A stretch of 64,000 nt of DNA. It comes from Gracilaria gracilis. Its lineage: Eukaryota; Rhodophyta; Florideophyceae; Gracilariales; Gracilariaceae. The translations under genes were made by a program, and so were the position numbers. The notes below the pieces were generated by a model. The model was not told where the DNA came from, ran no database searches, and saw only the letters and a program-made list of their open reading frames with translations. Every line of letters begins with the position of its first letter. The stretch's first letter is position 1. This document shows positions 43,468 through 55,110 of this stretch, piece by piece. The stretch covers positions 352,261-416,260 of the forward strand of contig JARGSG010000196.1 in NCBI GenBank assembly GCA_030374805.1. Direction: 5' to 3'.

Positions 43468-45201
43468 CTATGTGGTCAATGAAGACCTCCTGCTCATACA
43501 CTCCGCGTGGCGGGTCTTATTTGACGACTTCATCTCGCCTTCGTGGTAGTAATGCCGACGCCATAGGTGGAATTTGGGTCTTTTACATCCCTGCAAAAGC
43601 CTGATGGGCCACGGCAGGTGCTGGTTCACGTGAGTCCCAAGACTGGTTAGCGACGTCGGCGACGCTGAGCGACGGTTGGTTCTGCTTGAGCAGAAGCCGT
43701 GCATTTTACGTAGCAGGAGGTGATTTGCCTCTCCCGTGATAGCTGTGCTATTCTCAGGTTGTCTTTGTGCAGTACGCTTCTCAGGAGAGTCGAAATTGTC
43801 GCTGCCGCGACTCGCCAACTGTTCCATTCCCGGGGCAACTTGCGGGGCGACCTTTCCCTGCTTAGCAGCGTGTATCCGACCAGGGTCGACTGTGACCACA
43901 CTTTATCCTCCTCTCTTGGGTGGCAACGGCGCCTGGCGTTCTGGTACGATGTCTTTCTGGTAATTCAAGTCCTGTACACTAACTGGGGATCTCTCCTTGG
44001 GGTTGCCTGGCGAGACGTTCCTGACATCAGGGCTGTTAACTACCGTCGACGAAGTGAATTCAGCAAGGTTGGCAGTACCACTGGGTCGGCCTGTACCGGT
44101 CGAAGCGGTATCTAAACGTAGGTCCTTATCCACCCGTATATCACGGGCCCTAGCCACTGAGACACCACCTAAGCGGGAATTCCCAGTCTCCTCCCCCTTC
44201 TCAGAGTGAGGCGCGGGGAGGATGTTCGATGACGGAATAATAGGCACAAGAGCGCAGGAACGAACAAGAGGGTTAGGTGATTTGAGAGACACCGACAAGG
44301 TCAGGATTTCTGACAATCCTCTCGAAGGATGTGACACCCCAGAGGGAGTAGAAACTGGTTCGGTTACCATCCGTGCGGGTTCTTCGGATGGTTCCCTAAC
44401 GGGGCTGCGCGGGGTATCCGTCACGGGCAGAGTAAGACCGTGAATGACTCCATGACGAGAAAAATGCTCATGTTGATAACCAACCTCCTGTACTACTTTG
44501 TTCTGATCCATTGAGATGATCCAGTAGGGACCACTGAAGATGGGTCACAGTTTTGTGACTTTTTTCGTTCTTGAGATTGTATTATTCTTTCCTCATGAAG
44601 AAGAAGTGTCCCATCTCCAGTGAGGAAAGCGGTCGTCGGATCCGAGCATCAAAGTTTCGCTTATAGACGATTTTTGCTTTTGTGCTTTCGCCATAGATGA
44701 CTTTCTCATTGAAACCACTGTGGTGAACCATTGCTTCCGATGAAGAAATTGATCCGTCTGTAGCGGGGGTTTATCCAGTTTAAACTGGGGTTCGACTGCC
44801 ACTGGCGGCGGGGGACGGGATAAGACCAGTTCAAATGTCGATAAACCGGTAACCCGGTGGACCTGTTTGTTTTAGCCATAAGTAACGGTATCCATGTATA
44901 GATCCCTATTCTTTTGGGCGTTCAACCGTACAGGCTCGGAAGGCGGGGAGCAAAGTTCGATTAAAGCGCACCACGTCTCCATTGCATTGGGGATGGTACG
45001 TTGTTGTAAAAATATCCTGCACATCAAGTATCCGACAGACATCCTGGAAAAAGCGAGCCACAAACTCTGCGTCATTATCCGAAAGGAGATTAACTGGAGG
45101 GCCATATGCCAAGACCAACTGACGAACAAATGCTTCCGCTACAATGCGCGCAGTAATCTTCTTCAACGGAACTGTTCTGACTAGTTTAGAAAATCTACCC
45201 G

Positions 45202-45217
45202 TGATCACGCGTGATCA
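45202..45217. repeat. 16-bp perfect palindrome
   Basis: TGATCACGCGTGATCA equals its own reverse complement. It lies at the outer edge of the fold-back duplication, where the integrase frame would read GTGATCACG. Confidence 0.9.
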
Positions 45218-45335
45218 GCCATTGACATCCTGGACGAGTGCCTCTGTGCTTCCCGTGTGAACAACTACCTTCTCGTACTAAAAGGTAGTTGTTCCCACGG
45301 GAAGCACGAAGTTACTCTTCCAGGATGTCAATGGC
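45218..45335. repeat. 54-bp inverted duplication with 10-nt spacer inside the integrase
   Basis: Arms 45218-45271 and 45282-45335 are reverse complements with about six mismatches. The right arm is the native integrase coding sequence (AIDILEE, then ASRGNNYLLV in minus-strand reading); the left arm is an inverted copy of it placed before the rest of the core. Confidence 0.9.
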
Positions 45336-45939
45336 TACTAATTCCAGTAGTGCCCGTGTCGGGAGTAGAGATAGCTTTCTGGCATGGAGACGGAGCTTCA
45401 CTCGTTCACGAGCACAATGGCCACAAGATCTTAACAAAAAGTGGGGGTCAATCGCTAACGCAGGCCAGTGGAAATCCCGACGGAGTGACGTGTATAGCTT
45501 CCTGGGGCCAGGTTGAGCGGTTATCTTCGAGTGATGCGAGGGGTGAAGGACCCTTGACTGTAGGGTATGGGAAACTACGATCTCTGCTTGAGATCGCACG
45601 AACCTGACCACCTAGCCTTAGGCGTTGATCCCAAATTGGATATTAGCACCCCCACTCATTTGGCCATGAATCCTCGTACAAAATGGGTCTCCAAACGGTT
45701 CGCGGATCATCTGATCCAGAGTGATGGGGATAAATGTTCCTGGGTCCGGGTCTTCGCCGCCTGCGACGAGAATGTCACCACACACATCACCTGAAGCCAG
45801 AGTAAAATCCGAGGTTCCTTCTTCAAGAAGGAAGCAGGGAATGTCCTCATCGTTGTCAGGGAGGGCTTTCCCAATTGCTTCCAATCGGGAAATAGTACCC
45901 GCCCGAGCGTTGAGGCTGCCCTTCTTCTAGGTTACCCCA

Positions 45940-46420
45940 GTGGGAATCTGAGATACACATTTGATATGAGTTGGATATATTTGAAGCAGAATTTGTAAGG
46001 TCATGATACAATTCAGATAGGTTTTTAGTATATTGTTGAATTAGATATCATATTTGGGTGAATCTCACGAAAGGTCTTGATATGGATCTGATGTATTTAG
46101 GGTATAATTTTGAGGGAGATCTGATATGACAAATTTCAGAATATATCGCACTTTTATCGCCCTGTGAACAAATTGGCTGGCCCACGTATGGCCAATGGCT
46201 GGCCAACAAATGGCCAATTTTATGCTTGCCGCATGGTGGCCTTATATGTCCCAGAAGTGGCCGAAAAATGTCCCATAGAAGGACGAAAATAATGGCCTAG
46301 AAATGGCCCCATTCAGCATGCCGAGGAAAGGTCCCTAAGGGTACACGATGTGGCCCAAAGACATGTCCCAATATATACCGCAACTACGAAAGTAATGGAC
46401 CAAGATCAGATCCGAAAGCA
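45940..46420. repeat. AT-rich stretch followed by scattered TGGCC/GTCCC motif cluster
   Basis: 45950-46145 is AT-rich with recurring GATAT motifs. From 46165 to 46400 the words ATGGCC/TGGCCAA and TGTCCCA recur many times in irregular spacing. It is not a simple tandem repeat and not coding. Confidence 0.5.
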
Positions 46421-47139
46421 TTCGAAATATGTCCCAAATCCTACATACTTTACTACGCATGGGTCATATACAGGTCACATCACGAGCATCTCTCCTCCAT
46501 CGGTCATATGCGATAGTAGTTCAGAAATCGACCACTACATGACCCGTGTATGGACAAGAGAAGTACAAATGGGGCATCTAAAGAGAGACCTTTTTGTGGC
46601 CTAAATAAGAACTAGACAGGTACTCAAGAAGCTTTATTCTGGTGGCCATGACACGTACAAAATGAGGGCGTCTTGGTTACGAATTGGGACCCTAATGGTA
46701 GTCGAGTTTGGACTGAATCATGGCCAGTTGTGCTCGTCTTCAGTCCTCAACAAGAACAGAAGAGGCGCCTCAGCGAGCCATATATTGGTCCAACGTCTGC
46801 CCGTAATGTACGGTACGATGGAATCATTTTCCCCATAACAGTAGAACGTAGAAGCAATAAATGAAATCAGAGATAGCATGGAATTTGTCGTGATGAGCAC
46901 GGGGCTGCGATTTAGTGCCGCTCTCTTTCGCCGCCCTCTTTCAGAGCAATCCCTTCATCGGAGAAAGATCGACGTTAATCTGTGGTACTAAAGGATGTGA
47001 CAGGGACATTATCAAAAGTCAGTGCTGTGCGAGCAGACGCTAACAATATGAGAAAAACTTACCCATTCTGGGAAGAATGAATTAACAGAGCATGACGAAC
47101 GTTAGTGCTGTAACGACGGCTGAAAGGTTGGTAGTTCCT
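46421..47139. other. Non-coding stretch, nothing recognised
   Basis: About 720 bp with only short frames. It may be the end of the transposon that holds the next two genes. Confidence 0.3.
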
Positions 47140-48846
47140 TCATTCGCGATCAGTCGCAGGAGTTGGACGGACAAGGTCCGTTGTTTTGGGCAGAAGATGT
47201 TTTCTAGAACGTTTCTGAGAAATTCTTCTGGCGGTATTGTTCTGAACTTTCTGGGTCTTCTCCTGGGGACGCGATGTACAACTGCGTCCAATTCGATTGT
47301 TCCGGGGTTTCTTCTTCAACGACGTGCTACGGGAAGGATTGGTTGCTTCAAGTGATTTCTTCTTCCTACGCTTCACAGGCTCCTCGACGTGTGTGACAAA
47401 TCGGCGTTTTCCGGTGTTCTTGGGTTGCTTCTTAGCAATAGTAGCTCGTGAACTCGGACGCGGACGCGGACGTACTTCATCTTCGTTCTCATATTCTAAC
47501 TCTTCCTCCAGTTCATCACTTTCGCCGCAGTTAGGGGAGCCCTTCGCTGAGGGCTTCGCGGCAGCTGTGCCTCGATTCTTTCGCTGAATTATTTCGTCTT
47601 CATCATGCCCCCACTCCTCCTCTGACTCTTCCTCCGATTGAGTAAACTCCATGAGGCTAGGAGTGACCATGTTTCCCCTCTTCTTTGGCTGCTTCTCCGC
47701 AACAGTGGCTCGCAAGTCGCGACGTGAAACTATCTCATATTCATCATCATGCCCTGAATCCTCTGCTTGATCGCGATTGTCCTTGTTTCTCCGTGAAGAT
47801 CTCGTCCCGCGTTCATTGTCTTGGTCGCGTAGAGAGTGAAAACCAGAAGTATTATCTTGGTCGTCTTCTGAACCTGGGTGATCTAAATCGCATACATCTT
47901 CGTCTTCGATCCGGGCAGCATTCTGAACGTCCCTCTGATTGAATCTGTTTCCATCCCGAGCAATACAATCGGACTGCCCCGCGTCAGAAGGAGCCGCTGC
48001 ATGATTGCCAGTGTTTGCTTCAATTTCCTTTCGTGGTTCCTCATTTTCTGCCATCGATTTCACCCTGTGGCGCTCCGCTCTGATACTGCCGGCGCCTCCC
48101 GCAACATTTCTTGCTCCGTTTGAAGGAACAGACCGTTCTGGCTGCTTTGCACTAGATTGAGGCACGTCGCTACCATTTGCATTATGGTGGGCACCCTGCT
48201 GACTGCTTGCAGCTTTTGCAGCTTTTGCTCGTCGCTTTGACGCCTCTGCAGCAGCCTTCTTATCCCTCTGAATTGCTTCCTTCATGAGTTCATTCATGAC
48301 CCATCCGCTTTGTGCCGCTGCCAGAACTGGGTACAGTTCGACAAGCTTACGTTTCATCTGGATTCTTTGTGAGGGAAACTCTCTCTTCAAGGAACTGTAC
48401 GTTTGAGTACCGCGCTCCACGCCCAATCGATGATACAAGAAGGAGCGAATATCGTCCTTCATGGCGTTTGCCATTGCAGTGTAGATTGGGAAGTCAGCCT
48501 GCCACGTGCCTGAGTCGCGTTCGCGTCCCATCCTTTCCTGATACAAACGGTTGAAGAGTGCTCGCGCAGAAGGTGTAGTACCTGTGGGCACCCCAGGTCT
48601 GTCGGAAGCTTTCAATCGCCTCTTCATTGAGGCCGTTGGAATCATAACAGAATTCGGAGGAAGTTGCTGTTCTTGCTCACGGGAAACTCCACAATCTGAA
48701 CGATCAACACCACGGTCTGCACGATTGACACTCTCACTCGGGTTCCGTTGCTGATTGGATGCTTGATAAGATAGCGCGGGTGCTGCAGATGGAACTGTCT
48801 GCATAGCACTGTCTGTAGTGACACGGTGAAGGGTCCTGGTACTCAT
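47140..48846 (-). CDS. 568-residue charged, low-complexity nuclear-type protein, likely transposon-associated
   Basis: ATG at 48846, TGA at 47140, no lesion. Residues about 90-200 form a compact helical part (ARALFNRLYQERMGRERDSG, FPIYTAMANAMKDDIRSFLY, MKRKLVELYPVLAAAQSGW), followed by an alanine/lysine helix (AAEASKRRAKAAKAA). The rest is a long acidic and basic patchwork with repeated units (RATVAEKQPKKRGN, RATIAKKQPKNTGK) and a very basic C-terminus. I do not recognise a family. It starts 415 bp from, and points away from, the CACTA/Plavaka transposase, so a second, accessory ORF of that element, transcribed from a shared promoter region, is plausible. Confidence 0.55.
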   Translation of the reverse strand: MSTRTLHRVTTDSAMQTVPSAAPALSYQASNQQRNPSESVNRADRGVDRSDCGVSREQEQQLPPNSVMIPTASMKRRLKASDRPGVPTGTTPSARALFNRLYQERMGRERDSGTWQADFPIYTAMANAMKDDIRSFLYHRLGVERGTQTYSSLKREFPSQRIQMKRKLVELYPVLAAAQSGWVMNELMKEAIQRDKKAAAEASKRRAKAAKAASSQQGAHHNANGSDVPQSSAKQPERSVPSNGARNVAGGAGSIRAERHRVKSMAENEEPRKEIEANTGNHAAAPSDAGQSDCIARDGNRFNQRDVQNAARIEDEDVCDLDHPGSEDDQDNTSGFHSLRDQDNERGTRSSRRNKDNRDQAEDSGHDDEYEIVSRRDLRATVAEKQPKKRGNMVTPSLMEFTQSEEESEEEWGHDEDEIIQRKNRGTAAAKPSAKGSPNCGESDELEEELEYENEDEVRPRPRPSSRATIAKKQPKNTGKRRFVTHVEEPVKRRKKKSLEATNPSRSTSLKKKPRNNRIGRSCTSRPQEKTQKVQNNTARRISQKRSRKHLLPKTTDLVRPTPATDRE

Positions 48847-49261
48847 GCTGAATGCAAAATCGAGCCATGAATGGATTCATAGTTAGTATCCTGTCACCCA
48901 GGATCGTATGGGTTGCGAAAGAATATGGAGAACAAACTTACTCGCGGTGAACGCTACGAATGTATCGCAAAAGAGCGTTGCTCGTGGCTCGAAAGGTGCG
49001 ATGGAGTACTTCAGTTGGAGGCTGAATGTTTGTCACAGATGACGAAGAGGAGGTGAGAACGGGATGAAGTAGCCCTGTTGATATGGACTGGGATGCGGTA
49101 GAATTTCTGAGTGATCATTACGCGCGCGCGGAGAATGCTCAAGTAACACGGACGCGAAATGAAAAGCCGTAGGTGAAATGAAAAGTACATGATTCCTGAA
49201 ACTTTTTCGTTGTCCAATCTTAGAATAACTTCTTTGGAAATTGTTGTATCTTCTCGAATTT
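48847..49261. promoter_or_regulatory. Divergent intergenic region between the 568-residue ORF and the CACTA/Plavaka transposase
   Basis: 415 bp separate two head-to-head ORFs. No clear TATA box stands out; a GCGCGCGC run occurs at 49121-49128. Confidence 0.3.
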
Positions 49262-52200
49262 ATGGCATCTCCTTCATCCGATAGGTGTATAGTTATTCTC
49301 TGCCTTCTTTCTAGATCACATAAGAATATCCTCCGCCAGCACTCTGATATGGGACGAGGAAGAAAACGATACCGATGGGAAATCTCATTTCACAGTAAGC
49401 AATCGCTTTTCGAACAAGATCATCTTGACGATGAAGATTTATACCCATCTGAACATAGAACTGCCCATAAGCGAGCTCGCAGTTCGGAGACTCATGGAGA
49501 TACTCCGCTCGGTAGAAATAAGGAAGTAGTACTTCCAGAAGGGGTTTCCCAAGATCAACGTTTTCAAGACCCTTGTTATGGAAACAGAACTTCATCGCAA
49601 GAATGTGAAGTTATTAAAGAAACGAATGAGGACCAAAGTCCAGAGATCCAACACGATTACCCTTTGAATCCTAGTGGGAGTCAATCTCCAGCGAAAGCCA
49701 GTACATCGCATGAACTTAATACGAAGGGGATTGACATTGGGGCGTGTGCCAATGGAACAATGAACGACGGCGTTGGTTCGCCTTTCGAAGTACCATCACT
49801 TTCTCCTATTTTTGCCATTCACTCATCTTGTGCGTCGTTAACAAATCGGGCTGAGTCCTCTCTTGGGGTGGCATCGAACTCAGTGGAGGAGAATCTATCT
49901 CCCACCCAGAGAGAATATGAACGTTTGGCTCGCTTCATATACATTTCAGAAGTTTCCAATGTGTCCCAGAGAGCTCTGGAAAGACTGATGAAAGTGGCAC
50001 CGATTATCTCGCCGTTCTCGTACAGAACTCTTGTTTCGTATGCTTTTCGTAAGGCTCATGTTGAGAAAACGTTTGTACGAATGTGCCGTAGTGGGCATGC
50101 CGCTTTTTCCGGACGATTGAAAACCTTTTCCGAGTGCCCTAGCTGCGATAAACCTCTTGCAACAAGCTCACAAAAGTATTGGTTGATGAAGCCTTCGTCG
50201 GCTCTAAAAGCGTTATGTCGTGCTCCTGATTCGTTTCATGCCATCATGAACGGGTTTCTTAGAGCAAAGGAATCAATAACGCGAAACAGATCAGAAGTAG
50301 AAGAGCATGATTACTACCATGGTTCAATGTTCTTACGGCAGCATAGTGCACGTCTGGAAAAGTGTACACCGGAGAGCGACGCACTGATCATTTTCCTGAC
50401 ATTGTCCTCAGATGGATTTGAATGCTCCAAGAATCGCAAAGGAGAAGCCATCTCTTGCTGGCCTATCATTTCCACCATTCTGAACTATGATCCTCATGAA
50501 AGAAGCCGAGCATCAAATTGTTTGATTCACTCTGTTATTCCTTCGACACATGACCCCCAGTACTTCGATACATTCATGGTGGACATTATTGCAGATTTGG
50601 AGCAGATGGAGAAGGGAATTTCAACGCTTTGTCATGATGGGAAAATACGAAAACTGCAGGCCTTTGTTCTGTAGTTCACCGCAGACTGGCCTGCTGCGTC
50701 CAAAGTCCTTGGTTACGTCGGCCACACCGGGAAAAAAATTTGTCGATTCTGCATGAAAGAAAGGTCATACATGAAAGAGCTACGGTGCTTATGTGCCGTA
50801 CCGGAAAGCAATTCCATAATGAAGAGGGCTCTAGACAGAAGAAGTTGGTACCAAAGCGGCGACATCATTAGAACAGAATGTGCTCGAAAAAGATCGGCAT
50901 CAGACGTTCGATCGATTTGGAAAACATTGAGCTCCAAGAACACGGAAGAGAACACGAGAAGACGAATAACTAACAGTTCAGGTATAAAACGGTCCTCCTG
51001 CATATCAAAATTGTTCGTTGACGCTGTGTTCTCGTTTCCGTATGATGTGATGCACTTGGTTCTCTTGGGATGGGCTAAGCAGGTTCTCAGACTTGTTATC
51101 GGTAATCATCCCAGACACAGCAAACAACAACAACCGCCGAGCTATTGCATACCTGTAGTTATTATGGAGAGGATGAACAAATCCCTTGATAACTGTGCTC
51201 ATGGTATACCAAGCTCATGGGGAAGAGCTCCACTCTCTCTTCAAAACCTGTCTCGATTCAAGGCCGAAGATTTTAAGCGTCATGTGGAACTGTATCTTCT
51301 CCCCTTCTTTCACCGATTCAAGGTAAACAGACAGATCGTCCACCTCTGGAATCAGACCAAGAATCTTGTGAACCTAAGCTTCGCATACAATTGTGATGAA
51401 ACGAGCGTGAAGGATCTGGAAGCAGTCGTGGAAGAATGTTACGCAAGATTTGTGCGACTCTTTTGCCAGCACAAGCATGACTCATACTGTCTTACTCCCA
51501 CCACTCATTCCATACTGCATTTACCAGAGCTTCTCAGCAAATGTGGCCCTCTCCCAATAACGTCACAGTTCCTTGTGGAAAGACTGTTAGGAGAGATTGG
51601 GAGACGAGTTCAGCAAACCTCTAATATTTCATCACATCTCTTCCACAAAAACTTCAAGTTGTTTGCTCTAAAAGTAGCCAACGGGGGAAAGGCACTAACA
51701 GACTTTTTTGAGGATTCAAATGCATATCCCATGACAATATCAGGTCGTAGCACTGCTACTAGGAGTGGGTCAGAATACCATACCGGTGCCAAAGGTCACG
51801 GAGCCGGAACAATATGCACCAAGCTTAGCAAGGAGCAAAATCGAGCTGTGAGGTACTTTCTGGTTGACAATTTCCCGAGCGATAAGGATGTAGCCAAAAT
51901 AATATCAGTGAAGCAGTTCAGACGAGCAACGCTGAGTAGAGGTGGGCATGAGTTTGCAATCGAAACCATCGAATGCCATCATGTCCGATCCAATCGCACT
52001 TCCTCACAAGAACATGCTCGACAAAGGTATTGCATTGCTGCTCGCTTTTCCCCAGAAACATGTTCGCAATTAGATACCACATCAGATTCTGGCAGCCCGA
52101 GCAAGTTGTGGCATCTATATTATGGTTCCGTTCACAACATTATGGAAGTTGTGTTCGACCTTCCCCAAATGCGAGTAGCTGCTATCTTCACAGATGTCAA

Positions 52201-52411
52201 ATGGCAGAGTAACATGGTAGAAGATGACATGCTCGACTTGGTATACACCGATAAGAAGGGGCATGGTCAAATTACGACGGAGCATGCGAGCTGTATCCAA
52301 AGAGTAATTGGCTTCCTGGATATTGAAGGCCGCAGGTACTACCTTGATCCGTGTCGCTTCAAAGACAAGAGGGAGAGAAAATCCATTCTGCAAGGTTGTA
52401 AGGCAGCATGA
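49262..52411 (+). pseudogene. CACTA/Plavaka-type (Tnp2 family) transposase with one in-frame TAG
   Basis: One frame runs from ATG at 49262 (a second ATG at 49349 begins MGRGRKRYRWEISF) to TGA at 52409. It is interrupted only by TAG at 50672-50674. Family blocks: ALIIFLTLSSDGFECSKNRK, WPIISTILNYDPHERSRASN, FMVDIIADLEQME, then after the TAG DWPAASKVLGYVGHTGKKIC with the paired cysteines (CRFC). Further on are FPYDVMHLVLLGWAKQVLRL and STTHSIL-like and LVERLLGEIGRRVQQT segments. Without the stop it would be about 1050 residues, normal for the family. The N-terminal 200 residues are serine-rich. CACTA ends were not identified by eye. Confidence 0.8.
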
Positions 52412-52619
52412 GAAATAATCGCAAAGAATCACTCCAATTACATGCTCATATCACGACAGACAGAATAAACAAGAATGACTGATGCCTAAGTGAACTGCAC
52501 GCAGGAAAAGGCAATGCAGATCTGCGTGAAAGACCAGACAAGGAACCTGGTGAGGAAAAGGATTATGCGTCTGACCCAATCCATGCCGTACCTATCACCA
52601 ACTCCCCGGGTTCCGGCAA

Positions 52620-52900
52620 GGTGATCATACGGGCAGTATCCTGCTGTTGCCTTTCTATGAGACGGTTGTGGTAGTTAGGGAGCTTCCTTCTTTGTTCCGT
52701 AATACACAAATTTCTTCATCGCCACAGAAGTGAGTGTTCAACCTTAGCATACACGCACGTTCGTTGGATGCACATGCCCATGCGGTACCAAGAGCGCTAT
52801 GGAATCCGGATTTCGAGCCACTGCAGAGCAAAGTTTTTCTGAATTGAATGCAGAGTGCCTCAGACCCCGACGTCATGCAACTTACCATTGGTAATGAACG
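52620..52900 (+). pseudogene. Third partial copy of the CBM20-linked domain
   Basis: The plus strand encodes VVVVRELPSLF, then HARSLDAHAHAVPRALWN, then DFEPLQSKVFLN, a TGA, and MQSASDPDVMQL. These match VVMGELPPLL, CTHVRCEARADEWPSALALS, SDFEPLQSTVWLM and MQGASDADLMQHL of the gene at 6474-7681. Exact DNA blocks are shared too (CACGCACGTTCGTTG, TTCGAGCCACTGCAGAGCA). The TGA stands where the other copy has CGC. A CBM20 domain downstream is not clear; a QYKYLYTAGG segment near 53328 may be its remnant. Confidence 0.6.
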
Positions 52901-53769
52901 CGGTGCCCAGCGTTCTCCTGTTTGTCGTATGGCGGAAAGGCCTCAGGTTCTCGTTCGTCGCTGATGGTCTTTTGGCGGCTTGAGGCTTCTGCGTTGAGGT
53001 TATATTTGTTCCGGCTTGGCTTGAAAGCACGCAATCGTAGAAGGGAGAGAGAACTCGGTTTGCGCCCGCACGGCTGCACGTGAGCAGCGCTGATTGCTCC
53101 GATTACGCGTCCTACAACGGATGCAAGCAAGCCATCCAGCTAGGTGTGCCGGTCCCAAATTGGGTCCCCCACCGACGGCGCACGGTCAACGGCGTGTCGG
53201 TGAGGTTGCTTCGGTGCGGTAGCCCGTGGAAGGGACTGCAGGGGGTGGTGGCGACAGCCCAAGAGTCGCATGAAACCCCGAAGGCGCGATTTTCACTTGT
53301 GCGACCAGCGGTGTTGGTTACAATGTACAGTACAAGTATCTGTATACAGCTGGAGGATAACCTTGCACGGATTGATGCTTCTGTAAGGTGAGTTGTAACC
53401 ATGCCACAGGTCCGTGGCATGTTCCACGAGAACGCGGAGGCAGAAGGTGCATATCATTCCAAATCCATTCCGTAGTGTTCAGAACAGAACCATCTTTCGA
53501 TCGGACATGAGTGGTAGGTATCGGGAGATTACTCTTCCGGAGGAATCGAATTGTTCTCTGAAAAAATTGTTGGTACCATGCACTGCAAAGTGGGTGTCTA
53601 TCAGAGAAACAAGCATCTCTGAAACTGCTCAAAATGCAGAACACATACAATTTGTTACAGAGAGGGAAAAAAACCTGGCAAAGCCGCCGACAAAGTCTTC
53701 TGCCTCATGCGGATTCTTGAAAAAGAAGATCTGGCGAGAATGTGAAAAAAATCGGATTAAGGAAAATGA

Positions 53770-54384
53770 AAACCAGCGCAAAAACGTATAGAACTCAACG
53801 GGACCTCCGAGTCACAAACGATAAAGAAGAAACGTCTCGAGAAGCGGCGTGCTTGGTATGCAGAATACGCTAGGAAGAAGAGAGTGTTAGCTGCAGAAAG
53901 TAATTCTCAGAGCAGTCCGAGCAAGGGAACAGACATTTCATCTGAGTATGCGCCGTCTCTTGTGCCCAGTACTGACAAGAATATGTCTGTTGATGGTGAA
54001 CTGTTGAACTCCTCTCACATTGTATCAAGCAAGGAGGTCAGCCAATTCGATGATGATGACGATAATAATTATAACGAGAGCATGGTATCAAGTGCGAATT
54101 TAGAGCACGAAGAATATCTGTATGAATTGCAAGTCGAGGAAAGGCTTGTGCGTGTATATAGTCACTTCCTGACTCCAGCGGATAGTTTTCCAACATCGGA
54201 TGCCATTCTCGTTCGTCTCACCCATGATTCTGATCAAGCCTCTATTGAAAAAACATCGGAACATCGAAACCGTCGAATCAAATCCCCTCGAAACGCTTAC
54301 TATTCAAAATCAAGATCCACGCACCCAGTACGGGGCATGAAATGCCCAAGAAAATCCATTCCCCCACCGTCAGCACCCCATTAA
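53770..54384 (+). CDS. Hypothetical acidic/basic ORF
   Basis: The frame is open from 53770. It begins with a highly basic stretch (TIKKKRLEKRRAWYAEYARK, then KRVLAAE) and is followed by a serine-rich part, an acidic DDDDDNN run and a segment EEYLYELQVEERLVRVYSHF. There is no ATG near its start. The arrangement resembles the low-complexity flanks of transposon-encoded helicases or DNA-binding proteins, but I do not recognise it. Possibly a relic. Confidence 0.25.
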   Translation, partial: KPAQKRIELNGTSESQTIKKKRLEKRRAWYAEYARKKRVLAAESNSQSSPSKGTDISSEYAPSLVPSTDKNMSVDGELLNSSHIVSSKEVSQFDDDDDNNYNESMVSSANLEHEEYLYELQVEERLVRVYSHFLTPADSFPTSDAILVRLTHDSDQASIEKTSEHRNRRIKSPRNAYYSKSRSTHPVRGMKCPRKSIPPPSAPH

Positions 54385-54541
54385 TGTCAGGAGTATATGA
54401 AGCGGAAGACAATGATATTTGTGTGTCTGCACCAGCAGTGATACTTGCAGAGACAATACAATACCATCTCTAGGCTCGAAATATCAACCTGCTTTGTCCT
54501 TGTATCATTATTGAGGTATATGATGTCCCCACTTTGCTCTC

Positions 54542-55110
54542 TTGGTTTGCTTTTGGAAGAGCCCTGTCACTTTCACTGTCGTCAAGGACACTACCAAGGC
54601 AAAACGGAGCGCTTCACAGGTTGCGCAGGCCATGCACGAGGCCTTCATCTCGCTTTGTATGACTGACCCTTCCAATATTGTTCCCACTGTCGATATGTAC
54701 GAGAGTGCGCGAACTCTGTACCTCCTCATCGATTACGCCGATGCCAACGCCTTGACGGAAGTGGACCAGTACCGAGATATGCTACTTATAGTTACTCTTG
54801 TATCCGGTCTGCTTCGCGCATTGGTGCATATACAGCACGCACAACTCGTTCACAGACTCAATTGCATCTGCCCTCAAAACACATTGTTGCTACCACATCA
54901 TGAGAATATCGCCGTGCCGGTTTTGTACAACTAAGAATACGCCCTGTAGATCGCCGAGATAAAGAACACCACAAGTATTTCGCAGTTCTGTACAAATAAT
55001 GGACCTCCATCGTTATCGCAGTTGGCCCAGATAGCTCCAGAGGTTGGACGAGGTGACGTTGGGGATTATCAACAAGACGTTTGGCCGTTCAGCATTCTTA
55101 CGCCTCTCTA
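54542..55110 (+). pseudogene. Serine/threonine protein kinase relic
   Basis: The frame from 54542 follows a kinase N-lobe and hinge: DPSNIVPTVDMYESARTLYL, LIDYADANALTEV, then LLRALVHIQHAQLVHRLNC with PQNTLLL, i.e. the HRD..KPxN..LL catalytic loop with Asp replaced by Leu. It stops at TAA near 54931. In another frame from about 55020 come LAQIAPEVGRGDVGDYQQDV and WPFSI, the APE..DVW part of the C-lobe. The DFG segment is missing. It cannot be an active kinase, and the subfamily is unclear. Confidence 0.6.

Larger units (their letters stand above)
43468..45920 (-). mobile_element. 5'-truncated Ty3/gypsy relic: RNase H end, integrase and tail
   Basis: Minus-strand reading starts just after RNase H (ISRLEAIGKAL, DEDIPCFLLEE), then the integrase finger (RKLYTSLRRDFHWPAL, SCGHCARERVKL) and the core (GRFSKLVRTVPLKKITA, LAYGPPVNLLSDNDAEF, YHPQCNGDVVRFNRTL), in which the first Asp is Gly and the Glu is Val. 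Then comes the post-core domain (PIFSGPYWIISMDQNKVV) and a serine/proline-rich tail ending near 43468. Stops at 45618 (TAA), 45612 (TAG) and 43903 (TAA) interrupt an otherwise continuing frame. A fold-back duplication at 45218-45335 splits the finger from the core. Everything upstream of RNase H is missing. Confidence 0.8.
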
